Assembly: GCA_002104895.1 (NCBI GenBank)
Contig: MCFG01000270.1
Location: 1-64,000, forward strand
Source: Anaeromyces robustus
Lineage: Eukaryota > Neocallimastigomycota > Neocallimastigomycetes > Neocallimastigales > Neocallimastigaceae
Length of the DNA stretch: 64,000 bases
Reading direction: 5' to 3'
How positions within the stretch are numbered: position 1 is the first letter of the stretch; each line of letters opens with the position of its first letter. Below, in pieces: positions 51,467-64,000 of the stretch. Under the pieces are notes generated by a model. It was not told the origin of the DNA, made no database searches, and worked only from the letters and a program-made list of their open reading frames with translations. The position numbers and the translations under genes are program-made.

Positions 51467-52288
51467 TCAAAAAAAAAAAAATATCTTTATAAATTAACAA
51501 AAATATAATAATAGAATTTTATAACGAAATTGATTAAATTATGATTTTTTTACTTCTTTTGATAAAATATAATATGTTTCTATTCAAAAAAAGATATATA
51601 ATTCTTCTGTAATTTTTTGTAATAATTTTTATAAAAAATGTTTTTAAAATAAAGATTAAAATTTTAATATACAGCGCATTAAATGTTTTTAAATTCAGAT
51701 ATATTAATTTATAAAAAAAAAATTTTTTCAAAAAAAAGTTTATGAAAAAGAATGCCAAAAAAAAATAAAAGTTTAAATATTAGATTTTTCAATTAATTAT
51801 ATTATTTATATTTACATATAATATTTTATCATATAATAAAATTTCAAGAATATATTTTATAGATAAATTAATAATAGAAAAATTTGAATAATAATTTTAT
51901 TACTACTATTATTTTTTATACTTTTTTATTTTATTTATTGAAAGTTTTTTATAAAATATTGTTATAAATTATTAATTTGAAAAATAAAGAAATTTCATAT
52001 TTCGTATTTTATTTTCATTAAATTGTTTTTTTTTTACTAAAATTTCTTTATTTTTAAATTTTTATATAAATTTTTTTATACATGTAATTATATATTTTTT
52101 AGATTGATATTACAATAATAAATTATTATTAATTTAAAGAATATTATAATCATTTAATATTATGAAAAAATGTGATAATTATAGTAATGAGCACTGCAAT
52201 AAATTCTTAATTCTGATTTCTTTTTAAATTAAGATTAAAACATAAATAAAATATTTATTTTAAAGGATAATACTTATTATTATTATCC
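51467..52288. other. intergenic between CFAP44 and TFB5
   Basis: CFAP44 upstream region and TFB5 3' flank. Plain AT-rich DNA with homopolymer tracts and no recognisable gene. Confidence 0.55.
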
Positions 52289-52628
52289 TTATTCTTCTAA
52301 AATCTTGTATGTATTGTCTTCCATAATTTTATCTAATTTTTCTCGAATCATTTCTACCGCAATTGAATTTACAAATACATGAGTATCGTCAAGATCCTTT
52401 ATAATAAAATGATGTTCTTCATCTAATTCCAATAAAACAGATTTTACAGTTGGATCTGAACTAAGAATTATTGTTATATATAAATAATAAATTTATATTA
52501 AAACAATATATTCGTTAAATTACAAGAAATAGAATTTTAAATTATGATTTTAAATTATTTTTTATTTCATTTATTAAACATTTAATAACTTACACCTCAA
52601 TTAAAGCTCCCTTTTGGGCTTTGACCAT
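52289..52628 (-). CDS. TFB5: TFIIH subunit TFB5 / GTF2H5 (p8, TTDA)
   Basis: Two exons, 52594-52628 and 52289-52460, give 68 residues. The intron is phase 2 with donor GTAAGT. The start MVKAQKGALIE, the middle FIIKDLDDTHVFVN and the end IREKLDKIMEDN align with the whole length of the family, whose members have about 70 residues. TFB5 is the smallest TFIIH core subunit. It dimerises with the C-terminus of Tfb2/p52 and stimulates the XPB translocase in transcription initiation and nucleotide excision repair. At the exon junction the protein reads EVSDP where the family normally has ECDP, one residue longer; the alternative donor (GTGTAA, three codons back in phase) does not keep the frame. The gene is easy to miss because each exon alone is tiny. 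Confidence 0.93.
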
Positions 52629-53468
52629 TTTTATTCTTTATTATTTTTGAAAAAAAAAAAAAAAAATTTTCAGCTAAGAAAATAGGCAAAGAAATAAAAT
52701 TTTAATTAAAAAAAAAAAGATTAAAATTAATTTTAATTTTTGAATTCCATGCACGTGACTTTTATTACTTGGTATATGTATATTTTATATATTATTAGTT
52801 TTTATTTATTACTAACTTATTTTATTTTATTTTTGGTAAAAAAAAAATGATGAAAAAGAAATAGATAAAAAAGGAATATTTTATAGATTTTATTTTATAT
52901 ATACTATAATGATAATTTTATATACTATTTTACTTCTATAATTAATTTTTTTAAAAAAATATTTAACAATTTTAAAAATTTTAGATAAAAAGGAAAATAT
53001 TATTATAAAATATATATAAATTATAATTATTTAAAAAATGGTGTGATAGAAAAAAAATTAGTATTAATTAAATAAATAATATATTATAATCATTATTATA
53101 ATAAAAATTTAAATTGATTTTGTTTAATTAAATACATAATTTACAAATATTAAATATATAATATATATGGAGATAATATTAAAAAAAAAGCTAATATTAA
53201 TATAAAAATATATATATATATCATTTGTTATTTTTTCTTTTGCTTTTTTTTTTTTTTTAATAATTATATTTTTGTTGAATTATTATATTAATTTATTATT
53301 TTGATGGGATTATTGATATTGTATATATATATTATGTTATTATTTTTATCATTATTTTAATTATAATTTTTCTTTTTATTTTATAATCACTTTTTTTTTT
53401 CTATTCGTAAAAAAATCCCATAATTTTTTTATAGATTAAATAGTTAAATATATTTATTTTATATTATT
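52629..53468. promoter_or_regulatory. TFB5 upstream region with CACGTG box
   Basis: CACGTG lies at 52752-52757, within GCACGTGAC, about 125 bp upstream of the TFB5 start. The remainder to the SEC2-like stop is AT-rich with poly-T runs and no gene. Confidence 0.45.
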
Positions 53469-55861
53469 TTAATTCATGCCTTCTGTAACAACGGAAGAAT
53501 CATGATCATCATTGTTACTATTATAGTAATTTTGTGTAGAATTATCTGGTCCTGGATTAATACGATCATTATTTTGTGATTTAAAGGTTTCAAGATTTAA
53601 TACTCTGTGATTAGGTTTTATCTGATCAGAATCGCTAGTTTGAGTTACTGAACTAGTGCTTGATTCTCCACTGGATTCAACATTAAGTGGATAGTTTGTT
53701 TTCGGTTGACTTATTGAACCCACGATAGAAGAATTAGAACCAGTTAAATCTGGTTTTATTTGACTGATAGAAAGAGAACGTTTATACGTTGTAGTACTTT
53801 GAGTTAATTTTGGTAATTTTCCAAAACCATAATCATAATCAGCTTGATTTAAGGCACCAACGCGAGCATAAAACATTTGGCGCTTCAATCTAACATTTTC
53901 ATAATATAATTCAGCTATACCCCTATTGGTGTAGAGACCTTGACGAATATGACGAATGAAATTGTAGAATTCACAACAAGCTACTATACGATCACGACAT
54001 ACTGAACATAAAGGTGACCATTCACTACCATCATTTTTATTATATTTTTCAATACGGAATTGGAATCGTATAGGATTGGAATGAGTATTTGGTCTACCAC
54101 AAGCTTGGCAACCATTAAGGACCTGATCATAAATAATACCACTACCAAAACCAGCTTGTACACTTAAACGAGCCCACATAGAAGAACGATTATTTTGAGT
54201 ATTTTGATTATTGGAAGAATTAGTAAGATTATTTAAATTACCAACACTAATAGATGAAGAACGTTCTGGACGATTAATTGTTGGTGAATTATTTGCACTC
54301 GGTGAAATTTCTTGTAATAATAAAGCATTTGCTGCGATTTCTTCTGTTAATCTTTTCCAAGAAATTTTTGGATCAGAACTAAATCGAAGACATGGCATAA
54401 TATCATCCTCTAAACAATTTTTCATATATGGTATACTATGTAATTTACTCATACGAACATTAAATGCTGAACTTATAAAATCTTTAAATTCGGCAAGAAG
54501 ATAGGTATCAATACTATTAATATCATACAAAATTTCTTCTGGCGTTTCAGATGATAAAATACTCATACGTTTATTATCTTCCATCATTTTTTTATTTGTT
54601 AGATTTTCAAAGTTAATTTCTTCCATTCTCTTACGTAATTCAGTTAACTGTTCAGTTTGTGCTTCTAATTGAAGTTGAGAATCTTTTAATTTACCGCTTA
54701 TAATTTTATTAATTTTTTCAACTTTATGACGTTTTCTGGCTTCATCAGCAACTAATTTATTAGCTTCTTCAAATAATGATTTTGTTAATTCTTCAACCTC
54801 ACCTTGAACAGTTTGTTTTTCCTTCCTTAATGATTCAGCGCTTTCTTTTTCACTATCTAGTTCAGTTCTAAGTTCTTCTATTGTTTTATCTTTTTCTTCC
54901 AATAAATTTTGTAATTCTTGTAATTTTTTTTCTAATTCCTCTTTTTCATTTATACAATTTACATGTTCTGACATTTCTTTATGAAGAACTGAACGAGTAG
55001 AATTTAACTTTTTATATATTAAAACTTGTTCATCTCTTAATTTATTAATTTCATCACTTTCACCCAATGAATCTTCTAAACCAGGATTTAATCTTCCTTT
55101 TGGAAGAAGAGCATATTCTTCGATAGCATTAAATAATTTAATTTCATCTTCTGTATATTCAAAAATCTTTCTATATTTATTGAGTGAAGTATTATTAGCT
55201 GTAAGATTTCCTGAATAATAAGTTGAACTAAATGAATCACTTGATACATTATTATGATGATAAGTATAACTATTTAAGTTGTTATTACTAGTATTATTAC
55301 TTAAATCTGTATAAGATTTATTTGGAAATGTAGTAGAATATCTTATAGTTGGTACATAAGGCTTTCCAGTATAACTACTACTAAGATTATTACTAAGAGA
55401 AGAGCCTTCAGAATTTAAAGATGAAGTTCTTTTATTAAGTGATTTGTTTGAATCATTTGGATTATTTAACATTTTTTTTGAGGAATCTAAGATTCTTTCT
55501 TTTAGTTGAATTAACATATCTGTAGTTTGTTTAAAATCAGATGGAAATTCACTTGTATCAGAATCATATTCTTCTAATATATCAGTTGGAATAGCTGATG
55601 TTGATAATGAAGACTGAGATGAAGCACCAATTGATATAAATTTATCTGAATTATTTAAAGGTACTTTTAAACCTGGTTCCGTTATTAATTTATTACTGTC
55701 TAATCCAGGTCCTTTTTCCTTTACTATTTTTTCATCTTCATCTTCTATGCTCTCTTTAATAATATGAGGAATAGTAGTTTCATTATTATATATTCTGTTA
55801 TTTGATTCATTATTATTTATAGTATCATTGTTATTTGAAGTATCTTCAGAATTAGTATTTA

Positions 55862-55937
<76 letters not shown>

Positions 55938-55982
55938 CGATGTATTATCATCTAGTACTCCATCTTCATTAGGATTGCTCAT
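53469..55982 (-). CDS. SEC2: SEC2/Rabin8-type Rab guanine nucleotide exchange factor
   Basis: A single 837-residue exon. The N-terminal 310 residues are low-complexity Ser/Asn/Thr, with a 24-residue poly-Asn tract. A coiled coil at about 320-465 contains the GEF signature VEELTKSLFEEANKLVADEA, the Rab-binding Sec2 domain. A conserved C-terminal module follows: LHSIPYMKNCLEDDIMPCLR at about 514-533, then two Cys pairs (CQACGR near 622, LCSVCRDRIVACCEFY near 660) and FIRHIRQGLYTNRGIAELYY. This mirrors the C-terminal part of animal Rabin8/RAB3IP as well as fungal Sec2. The Cys pairs could hold zinc. Sec2 activates the Rab8/Sec4 GTPase on secretory vesicles; in ciliated cells Rabin8 also supports ciliary membrane growth. 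The lack of introns is unusual beside its neighbours, but the family assignment is secure. Confidence 0.92.
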
Positions 55983-57735
55983 TATGAATTTCTAAATTAA
56001 AATATCAATTTTTTATATCTGAAGTTATTATTAATATATTTTTAAAAGATTTTAATATTCACTTTACGGTATTTGTTATTTTGTATCTTTAAGTAATTAT
56101 ATAATTTTATTTTTTTTCTTACTTTTTGGAAAAAAAATTGAAAGATTTTAAAGTATTAATTTTAATATTTTATTTTCATTAAAAAGATAAATATAAGAAA
56201 ATGTATATATATTTATATATTATGATTATAAGAAATTTTACATATAAATATAACTAAAATAAATAATTATTTTTATAATATTTATATACCTAAAAAAAGA
56301 ATGAACTAATTTAAAAAAATTTATAATATTTATCCTTTTTAGTATTTTTTCAAGATATGTTTATTTATTTTGATTTTTAAATAAATATGGTAATTATATT
56401 TTTATTTTTTTTTATAAATAAACTTCTTAATAAAATATTTTTATTTTAATTTTTGACTTTGTGTAAAAAAATTTAAATAAAAATTATTAACGTCTTTTTG
56501 TTTATTATGTACTTGTATTAATATTGATACTATATAATAGAGTAAAAGTTTATTTTTTTTTTTTTTTAAGTTTGAAAAAAAAAAAAAAAAATTAAAATTT
56601 ATTGTTTATTGATTATTAATTATTATTATTTGTATTGTTATAAAGCTGTTTAGATATTGTATAAGAATAACAATGAAAAAAAGTTTTATATAAAGTTTAT
56701 GTCGATATTAAATATTATATTTGTAATAAATAAAAATATCTTATATAATTTTTCTTGCTATATATATTATTTATATTTGGCTAAATTATTTTATTTCATA
56801 TAAATATATTTTATTAACAGCGATATAAATTTTTATTTTTTTAAATCTTTTTAATACTATCGATGATAAAAAGTATTGTCATTTATATCAATTTATTTAT
56901 AAAAGTAAAAAAAAAAAAAGTAGAAAAAAAAGTATAAATAAATAATTAACAATCATTTTAAAAAACTTATTAATTTATTTTGTATTAAAAAAACAATAAA
57001 ATATATATTTAATAAATAATATATAATTTATTTCTTGTACAAACATACTTTATATTATAATTGAATTAAATAAATTAATTTTTTATATGTAATATAATAC
57101 AATATAATTCAATATATTATTTTTCAATTAATAATATAAAATTTTATGTAAAGATGAGTATATTATTAAATCCAATAGTTATTTAGTATATTTTCAGTTT
57201 ATTTATATATATTATTAAATATAATCAATTGTTTATTATTTATTTTATTATATTAATATTCAATATTTAATGTTTGAAATTATATATAATAAATAATATG
57301 TTAATACATTATTTAATAATGTAATACTAATCAATATATTAATTATAAATTAATATAAAATTTTTTCATTTATATATAATCTTTATTTACATATTTTATA
57401 TATAATTTTGGCTTTGCTAAATAATGAAGAATATATCCATTAATTATACATAGGCATTATCCAAAAAAGGAATTTTTTTATAATTAAAAAAATTTTTTTT
57501 TATAATTAAAAAATAAAGAACTTTTTTTAAAACATTTTTTCTCATTTTCTAGTGAATGCTATTATAAATTTTTAAAGCTATATATAAATATTAAATGATA
57601 TGTCTTCAAATAATTATTCTTACAAATTTTATTTAAGTTTAAAATATAATTTATCAAAGCTAGTTTTTGAATTTGCTATTAATATATTAATAATGAATTT
57701 TTTTTTTTTTACAAAAGTAAAATATAATATTATGG

Positions 57736-57799
57736 ATTATATAATTCATGTTTTCATTTAATTGAACAGTAATATTTTTAAATATATGAATTATATAAT
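57736..57799. repeat. inverted repeat, 14-bp arms
   Basis: ATTATATAATTCAT at 57736-57749 pairs exactly with ATGAATTATATAAT at 57786-57799, across a 36-base loop. Confidence 0.8.
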
Positions 57800-58011
57800 T
57801 TTGTATGAAGTAACAGTAATAATAATATTTAACAATAAATACTTATATATAAAATATGCTTTTATGTATAAATATATAAAAAATATGTTGTTATTTGTTA
57901 TATTAACAAACATTATTAAATATTATATATTAAACAATTAATTTAATATAAACATATAATAATGATTTAATATGATTGAATATAAATAATTGTAATAGAA
58001 GTCAATATTAT

Positions 58012-58065
58012 AATTAATTCCATAATAGTTATAATAATATTATTATAATTATTATGGAATTAATT
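58012..58065. repeat. 54-bp palindrome, one mismatched pair
   Basis: The two halves are mutual reverse complements except for one position (58028 opposite 58049), which would be a G-U pair in plus-strand RNA. The arms include AATTAATTCCATAATA, so the symmetry is not just an AT run. Confidence 0.88.
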
Positions 58066-58453
58066 TTTATAGTATTAAAGAAAAATCTTTAATATATTGT
58101 CATTATAAATTTGATTTTATTTAATTTTAAATTAATTTTTTTTAAGATATGAATAAAACTTGATTAAAAGTTTATATAATGGTTATAAAAACAAAAATTT
58201 TATATATCATAATTATGCTATATATATTACAAAATTAAAAAAACTATTATAATTAAGAATTAAGGAATAACGCAATCTATTATGATATTGAAATTAAATT
58301 AAAAAAAAAAATGGATATTCGCTTTTCTTTTCTTTTCTATTCTTTTATATGTTTTTTTTTTATGCAATATTTGTAAAGATTATAAAAAATATTATACAAT
58401 TTAATATTAAAAGTTAAAAAGTAACCAATTTTATTATATTATATTGACTTTAA

Positions 58454-58966
58454 TTAAATTTTCAAATTTTTTGTTTTTTCTTCAATATCTTTATAATTAT
58501 CAAAATTGGAGTTTCTATTAATTATATTTGAATTATTTTGGTTTAAGGATGCAAAATTCATTTCTTCCTCACCTTCTTCCCCTGAATAAATAGAATATTC
58601 TTCATCATCTTCTAAAAAGTCATCAATTATTTCTGGACCAAATGGATCTTCTTCTAGTATTGAATTACGTCGATGCCTGTAACTTGTATCAACCTATGTT
58701 AATAAATATGAGATGAATTTATATATAAATTAATTCTTATTAATATGCTTATGACATAGAATATTATTATCACCTTTTTATTTTTTTTTTTTTAAGATTA
58801 TAGTAAATATATAAATATATATGTACAATATTAAATTTAATAAGTACCAATTAACTATATATTATAACATAATATATATAGCAATACTTAAATATTTTTA
58901 TTAAATATTTAATATTTCATATTTATATATTTACTAGTAATATAATATTTATTTTTATTTATTATC

Positions 58967-58999
<33 letters not shown>

Positions 59000-61900
59000 A
59001 TTTTTTTTTTTATTTTTTCTTTTAATTTAAATTTTTATTTTTAAAGCTTACCAGTTTTCCTTTCTGTATTTGATAATTTTGACAAGATAATTGATATTGC
59101 TGAGCTTGCATTTCTTCATAAGCCAATTGTTCATATGTTCTTTCAGCAAATTTTTCCCATCCTCTATTACAAATTTTATATATTTTTTATTAATATGATA
59201 AATATATAAATTTTAAATATTTATATAACAGTATATTATATCAAATAATATTATTAAATATATATAATTATACACACTCTAATTTTATCTTTTTTTCCTC
59301 TTCATCAATATTTATATTATCACTTGAAATTCCTTCAACAATCCAAACTTCATTAGCTTCTCTAAATAATGGATCCATACATCTTAAATGCATTTCATAT
59401 TTTTTTATGTCAAATAACATGTCGAAGAATAATACTGTATTTTTAGAGCGTTTTAAATCTGCAAGTGTAATTATATTTTTATTTTCTGGTTGTATCATAT
59501 CCAAACTTTTTTATAATAAATATAAAAATTTATAAAAATTAATATTATTATAGATATATCTATTAAAAATAATGAAATTTATATATATGTATAATTATAA
59601 TATCTAATAAAAAATTACAGATAACATAAAAAGTCATTAAAAGACCAAATATCAACAGTTCTCCATTCTATCATTCTTTGATATTGCTCTATCCAAAATT
59701 GTTCAATTTCAAATATGCTAATAACACCATCTCCATCTAAATCAAGACATCTAAACCAATATTCAATTGCTTGTGTTGTACCTTTATCTTCCGCTGATAA
59801 TATAAACCCTATTATTTTTGTAAAATGCATTATACATATATATAAATAAAAGAATACAAAAATAATATAATTTTTATATTATTATTAAAAATATTATATT
59901 TATAATTTGTTTATTTTTTTTATAGTTAACTTACAAATAAAATCTTTATAAAGCATTATATTTGGATCATCTTCCTTGTTATAGTTTTTCGTAATATTAC
60001 TCAAAATCATATTTTTATTTTTTATATTAGAATTTCTGAGTTCTTCTTGTAGGGAAGAAAAATTATCAGTTTTAAGCTGATTATTATTTAATTTATAATC
60101 TTCAATTTTATCTCGCCATCCTGATTTTAAAACTTCACCATCGTTTGAAGTAACTTTTCCATAACCTTCTATAACTCTATCTATCATAATAGGTGTCATA
60201 CTAAATTGATCATATTTAGCTAATTCATTTCTATTTATTTTCATATCATGATCTTTATCTAATTCCCAAAATTTACAATATATAACATAAAAATGTTTAT
60301 ATGAAAATATATCTCTATTCTATTAAGATGTATTGATTATTTTTTTTTTATATTTTTTGAAATAATGATATATTATATATATTGTCATAATTATTTATTA
60401 ACATACATATGAATAAAATTTATATTATTTATAATAAATATATATATATATATATGTCCATTTTATCAGTTTCTTACCACATTTATATCATCATCTTCAT
60501 CTTGTAAGTTAATTAATTTATCAGTAAATTTGACTTTTCTAAATTCATTTAATGTCATACGTTCATTCCAATTTCTTGGTTTACTGTAAAATAGTCTTGA
60601 AATAACAGTTTCGACTAATTATTATATAATCAATCAATTCGAAAATAAAAATAATTACAATAAAAAAATTAATAAAAAATGTTATATAAAATTTATATAT
60701 AGTAATATTAATATTATTTTTATGATTAATCTATTTACTATATCTATTTTGGAAAATTGGCATATTTGATAAGAATTCTAACCCTGGATGATATTGAACA
60801 ACATCTAAAATTTGATTTTTTATAGATAATATATGAATTATTGTATGAATAAATAATAATTATTATAATATTAATATTTATTATAATAATTATATACCAT
60901 TAATAACGATAAAAAAATCTTCTTGAAGTAAGTAATCTTCTTTTCCTCTATATTTTTCTCTATTCATTGGTTTTAATATTGAAAATATTAATGAATCCAT
61001 ATCAAAATTATTTTTTTTTAATTCAATCCAAACTCTTTAACAATGATTATTATTATATTATATTTATAACATTATAAAAAAAATTACATTTAATATATAA
61101 TTAATAATATGATTAATAATATATTTATTCATTTTTATATATTTTTATAATCATATACTTTTTAAATCCTTCATATGTAACTTTTAATTGTGAAATATCA
61201 TCTGGTTCACCACCAGCTTTTTTAAATAAAGTTGAACTAATATATCTTGGTAATTTACATTCTTCTGTAACCTGCCAAAACTCTTGTTCATTTAAATAGT
61301 TACCATTATTTTTAAATAATGTTTCAATTTTATTCTATTTTTTAATATAATTATAAAAAAGTTTTTTTATACATATTTTGTTATTATTATTATTATTTTT
61401 TTTTAAAAAAGGAATTTATATTTTACATAATAATAATATATGAATATTTTGTTAAATTCTATATTATTTCATACAAGTTGTTCGTCGATTTCTTTTTTAA
61501 TATTCTTGTTAAGGGGACAACCTTTTGGGAAGTAAAATCTTGGTATAGTAGGTTTCTAAAAATAAATAAAATGCTTTTATTACTATAATCTTTTCTCTCT
61601 CTAATTATATATTGCTATATATATATATATATATATTTTTTTTAGCTTACAGATTCAACAGATATATCTACACCCGAATCAAATTTTTTTGCTATTGTAA
61701 TATTACTTTCATCATTTTCTTCAAATTGATCTTTATATGAAAAATAATAAAAACACCAATCGAAAATATAAATTTTTTTAGTAATTATTAATAAATCTAT
61801 TCATAGTATTTAAAGTAATATTTGCTTATTAACCTCGATATACTTCTCCTTCTGTTTTTTCATTTAACTCATTTTCAATTTTTTCAACTAATAAATTATT

Positions 61901-62692
61901 ATCCATAGTTTTTCCACTTTCTTTTATGTTAGTAATAAAATTTCTATTTATAGTATTATATTCTGTATTTAATTCTTCCAATTCAAAATCGTATTTACTA
62001 TTTATGTCTTTTTCGTTTTCTTTATGTATTATTTCTCTTTCTTTTTCTTTTTCTTTTTCTTCTTTTTTTTTTATATTTGTGGTTGATAAATGATTAATAA
62101 AAGTATTAATTGAAGAATCTAATTTTCTAATTCGTCTTTTTTCTCTAAATAATTTTTCTTTTATTTGTTTCTTTTCACCTAAATTATTATTTAATGGTAT
62201 TTCTTTATCAGTATCAATATGTGTTTTAACTTGATTAGATGTATTAATTAAATCAATTTTTTTATCTAAATTTATAGTAGAAAATAAAAATTTTTGTAAA
62301 ATTAATAGTTCGTTTTTCTTTTTTTCACTTTCTTCTATTTTTTTTAAATAAGGATTGAAATATAAATCAGTAAGGTTATTTAAAATATCTTTTTTTATTC
62401 CAAGTTTTGTTAAATAATTATGAATTAAATGTTGCGTATTTGGTAAGTTAACCCAATATAAAAATAATTCATTTATTTGTAATTCAGGTATTACTTCTAT
62501 AACAGTTTGATCACAATAATTTTTTAAATAATTACTATTATCTTTTTCTTCAATATTACTTTCTTCTCGATGTTGAAAATTATCAACGTCCAATTGATTA
62601 ATATCTTGATTTTTATGTAAATAAGACTGAATAGAAATATTTCGTACTTTCTTTTCTTTTCTATCTTTTTTCTTACAATCTATAAATATCAT
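58454..62692 (-). CDS. PP2A regulatory subunit B'' (PPP2R3-type), EF-hand protein
   Basis: About 12 exons and roughly 900 residues. Exon 1 is 61834-62692 (ATG at 62692-62690); the last exon ends with TAA at 58456-58454. Family blocks in order: IPRFYFPKGCPLN, LPRYISSTLFKKAGGEPDD, YHPGLEFLSNMPIFQNRY, FWELDKDHDMKINRNELAKY (EF-hand 1, a complete 12-residue loop from DKDHD), IEYWFRCLDLDGDGVISIFE (EF-hand 2, complete), DLKRSKNTVLFFDMLFDIKK and DPLFREANEVW. B'' subunits direct PP2A to substrates in a calcium-dependent way. Compared with animal PPP2R3 there is an inserted stretch of about 60 polar residues between the two EF-hands, within the exon at 59900-60244, and a long charged N-terminal region of about 290 residues. 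Some exon joins in the middle were read by family match rather than checked base by base. Confidence 0.88.
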
Positions 62693-64000
62693 ATCATATG
62701 AGTCACAATCTTTTAATTTATTCTTAATTCAATTATTCTTTTAAGGTATTCAAATATTCTATATATATATATATTTATGAGCTTAGATTATGTAATTCTG
62801 CTTTTTTCATAATTTAAATTAAAAGTTATTTATTAAAAAAAAAAAAAAAAAAAAAAGAATAAGAATAAAAAAAAAAGCAAAAAAAGATTATAAAAGATTT
62901 AATTAAAATAATATGTTAATAAACAATATTATTTCATTTTATTTTAGTGTAATTATGTAATTATATATATATTTGTATTTTTTAAATGATTTTCAATATT
63001 TTACTATTTGCCTATTGTATATATATAAAAAATAAAATTACTTTTAATTAGAATCTTTAGTATATTTTTTATAGTGCTTAATTATTATGTCATATTTAAT
63101 AATATAATAAAGTAAATAAAAAGCTTAATTAATAATAAATATTAAAGGATAATTATAAATACATATAGGTAATTAATGGTAAGATATAAATATGATGTTT
63201 TAATTATGTAAATAATTATAAAATTTAATCATTATTAGTTCATAAAATAAGCATATTATTTTAAAACTTTAAAATTTTAATATAATTTTATAAATATAGA
63301 AATAAATATGTAAAAAACATACTAAAAGAATCAGAACTTGGTCTTGTTCACTATAAATAATGTATATTTTTTTTTTAAAAAATATTAAAATTTAATAATA
63401 AAATATGTATTTATTTTTTAATTAAAAAAAAATTAAAAAATAAAATAAAATAAAATAAAATAAAAAATAAAGTGAAATATTAATTAATGAAAACTCTTTT
63501 TTATTTAACTTTAATAAACATTATAAATTATATATGTTAAAAGTAATTTAACATGTAAAAATATTTAATATTATTTATAATTATTATTACAATGTTATTA
63601 ATTATTATGATTTTATATTATTATTAAATAATTATTAAAAAAGAAAAAAGATAATTATAATTAACAAGTTATTACATTAATTATGTTAATATAAATACAA
63701 TGAAACTTTAAATATTTTAATAATACACTCCGATATTTATGATGCTTTTACATTTTATAAATTTATATATTTTTTATAAGATATATATATAATTATGAAA
63801 AATATTAATATAATAAGATATGTTTAAGTGAATATCACTTTTAAATATTTAAAATAAATGTATGTATAAACATTAATAAAATTTTTTATTTAGGGAGAAC
63901 TAATATATATTATACAAACAAAATTTTTTAAAAAAAAAATATAAATATTTTTCCTTACAAATGTCATATATTTAATGAAAAATTTTTATTATGTAGAAAT
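62693..64000. other. intergenic, right end of window
   Basis: Upstream of the PP2A subunit gene. AT-rich DNA with poly-A near 62836-62856 and AAAAT arrays near 63430-63470. I see no gene on either strand. Confidence 0.55.

Larger units (their letters stand above)
55983..58453. other. 2.5-kb intergenic region with large palindromes
   Basis: This is the upstream region of the SEC2-like gene and the 3' flank of the PP2A subunit gene. No coding block was found. It has a 14-bp inverted repeat (57736-57749 with 57786-57799) and a 54-bp near-perfect palindrome (58012-58065). The rest is plain AT-rich DNA. Confidence 0.55.

Noticed and set aside
54211-54504. Plus-strand 97-residue frame
   Set aside because: Antisense of the SEC2-like C-terminal module, which has strong family similarity on the minus strand.

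Overview
The window is extremely AT-rich eukaryotic DNA. Genes carry short introns (GT..AG with strong AT bias), intergenic DNA is dominated by homopolymers and long (AAT)n and (AAAT)n arrays, and coding regions show Asn, Lys and Glu runs. The gene set mixes fungal-type genes (SEC2-type Rab exchange factor, ARC1/AIMP1, NPRL2, MGS1/WRNIP1, TFB5) with axonemal genes (CFAP44, a TTLL2-like ligase, dynactin p150). Two further genes look prokaryotic. An early-diverging, flagellated, anaerobic gut fungus (Neocallimastigomycota) fits best. Dictyostelid amoebae share the AT-richness and poly-Asn but have no flagella. The assignment is an inference from the sequence, not a database match.

Layout, left to right. 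1-464 (-): start of a TPR protein that runs off the left edge. 1895-3119 (-): PF04008 'adenosine-specific kinase'-like gene, an archaeal/bacterial family, with three introns. 4294-7346 (+): TTLL2-like tubulin ligase, 13 exons. 8048-10912 (+): unrecognised 658-residue protein. 11604-12915 (+): secretory-pathway RING-H2 ubiquitin ligase, followed by a large microsatellite block. 14185-16472 (-): ARC1/AIMP1-like tRNA-binding cofactor. 16989-19223 (+): NPRL2 (GATOR1). 20664-27770 (+): dynactin p150Glued, 19 exons, one intron holding about 350 bp of AAT repeat. 28618-32127 (-): WRNIP1/Mgs1. 32976-35084 (-): intronless, bacterial-looking membrane metallophosphoesterase. 35085-38388: repeat-rich gap with a roughly 1 kb composite satellite. 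38389-39796 (+): double-hotdog acyl-CoA thioesterase with a possible organellar presequence. 40769-51466 (-): CFAP44. 52289-52628 (-): TFIIH subunit TFB5/GTF2H5. 53469-55982 (-): SEC2/Rabin8-like GEF. 58454-62692 (-): PP2A B'' (PPP2R3-type) EF-hand subunit. 62693-64000: no gene seen.

There is no operon logic, but several neighbours share a theme of microtubules and the flagellum (TTLL2-like, dynactin p150, CFAP44). Others serve core functions: translation (ARC1), TORC1 nutrient signalling (NPRL2), replication stress (WRNIP1), transcription/repair (TFB5) and secretion (SEC2). For most genes I traced exon joins by hand and checked that phases close to one open frame. For CFAP44 and the PPP2R3-type gene only part of the joins were checked base by base.

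The most unusual items are the two likely horizontally acquired genes, a perfect 42-bp palindrome covering a splice acceptor in the TTLL2-like gene, recurring CACGTGA elements upstream of genes, an acidic three-repeat tail on WRNIP1, and the orphan protein beside the tubulin ligase.
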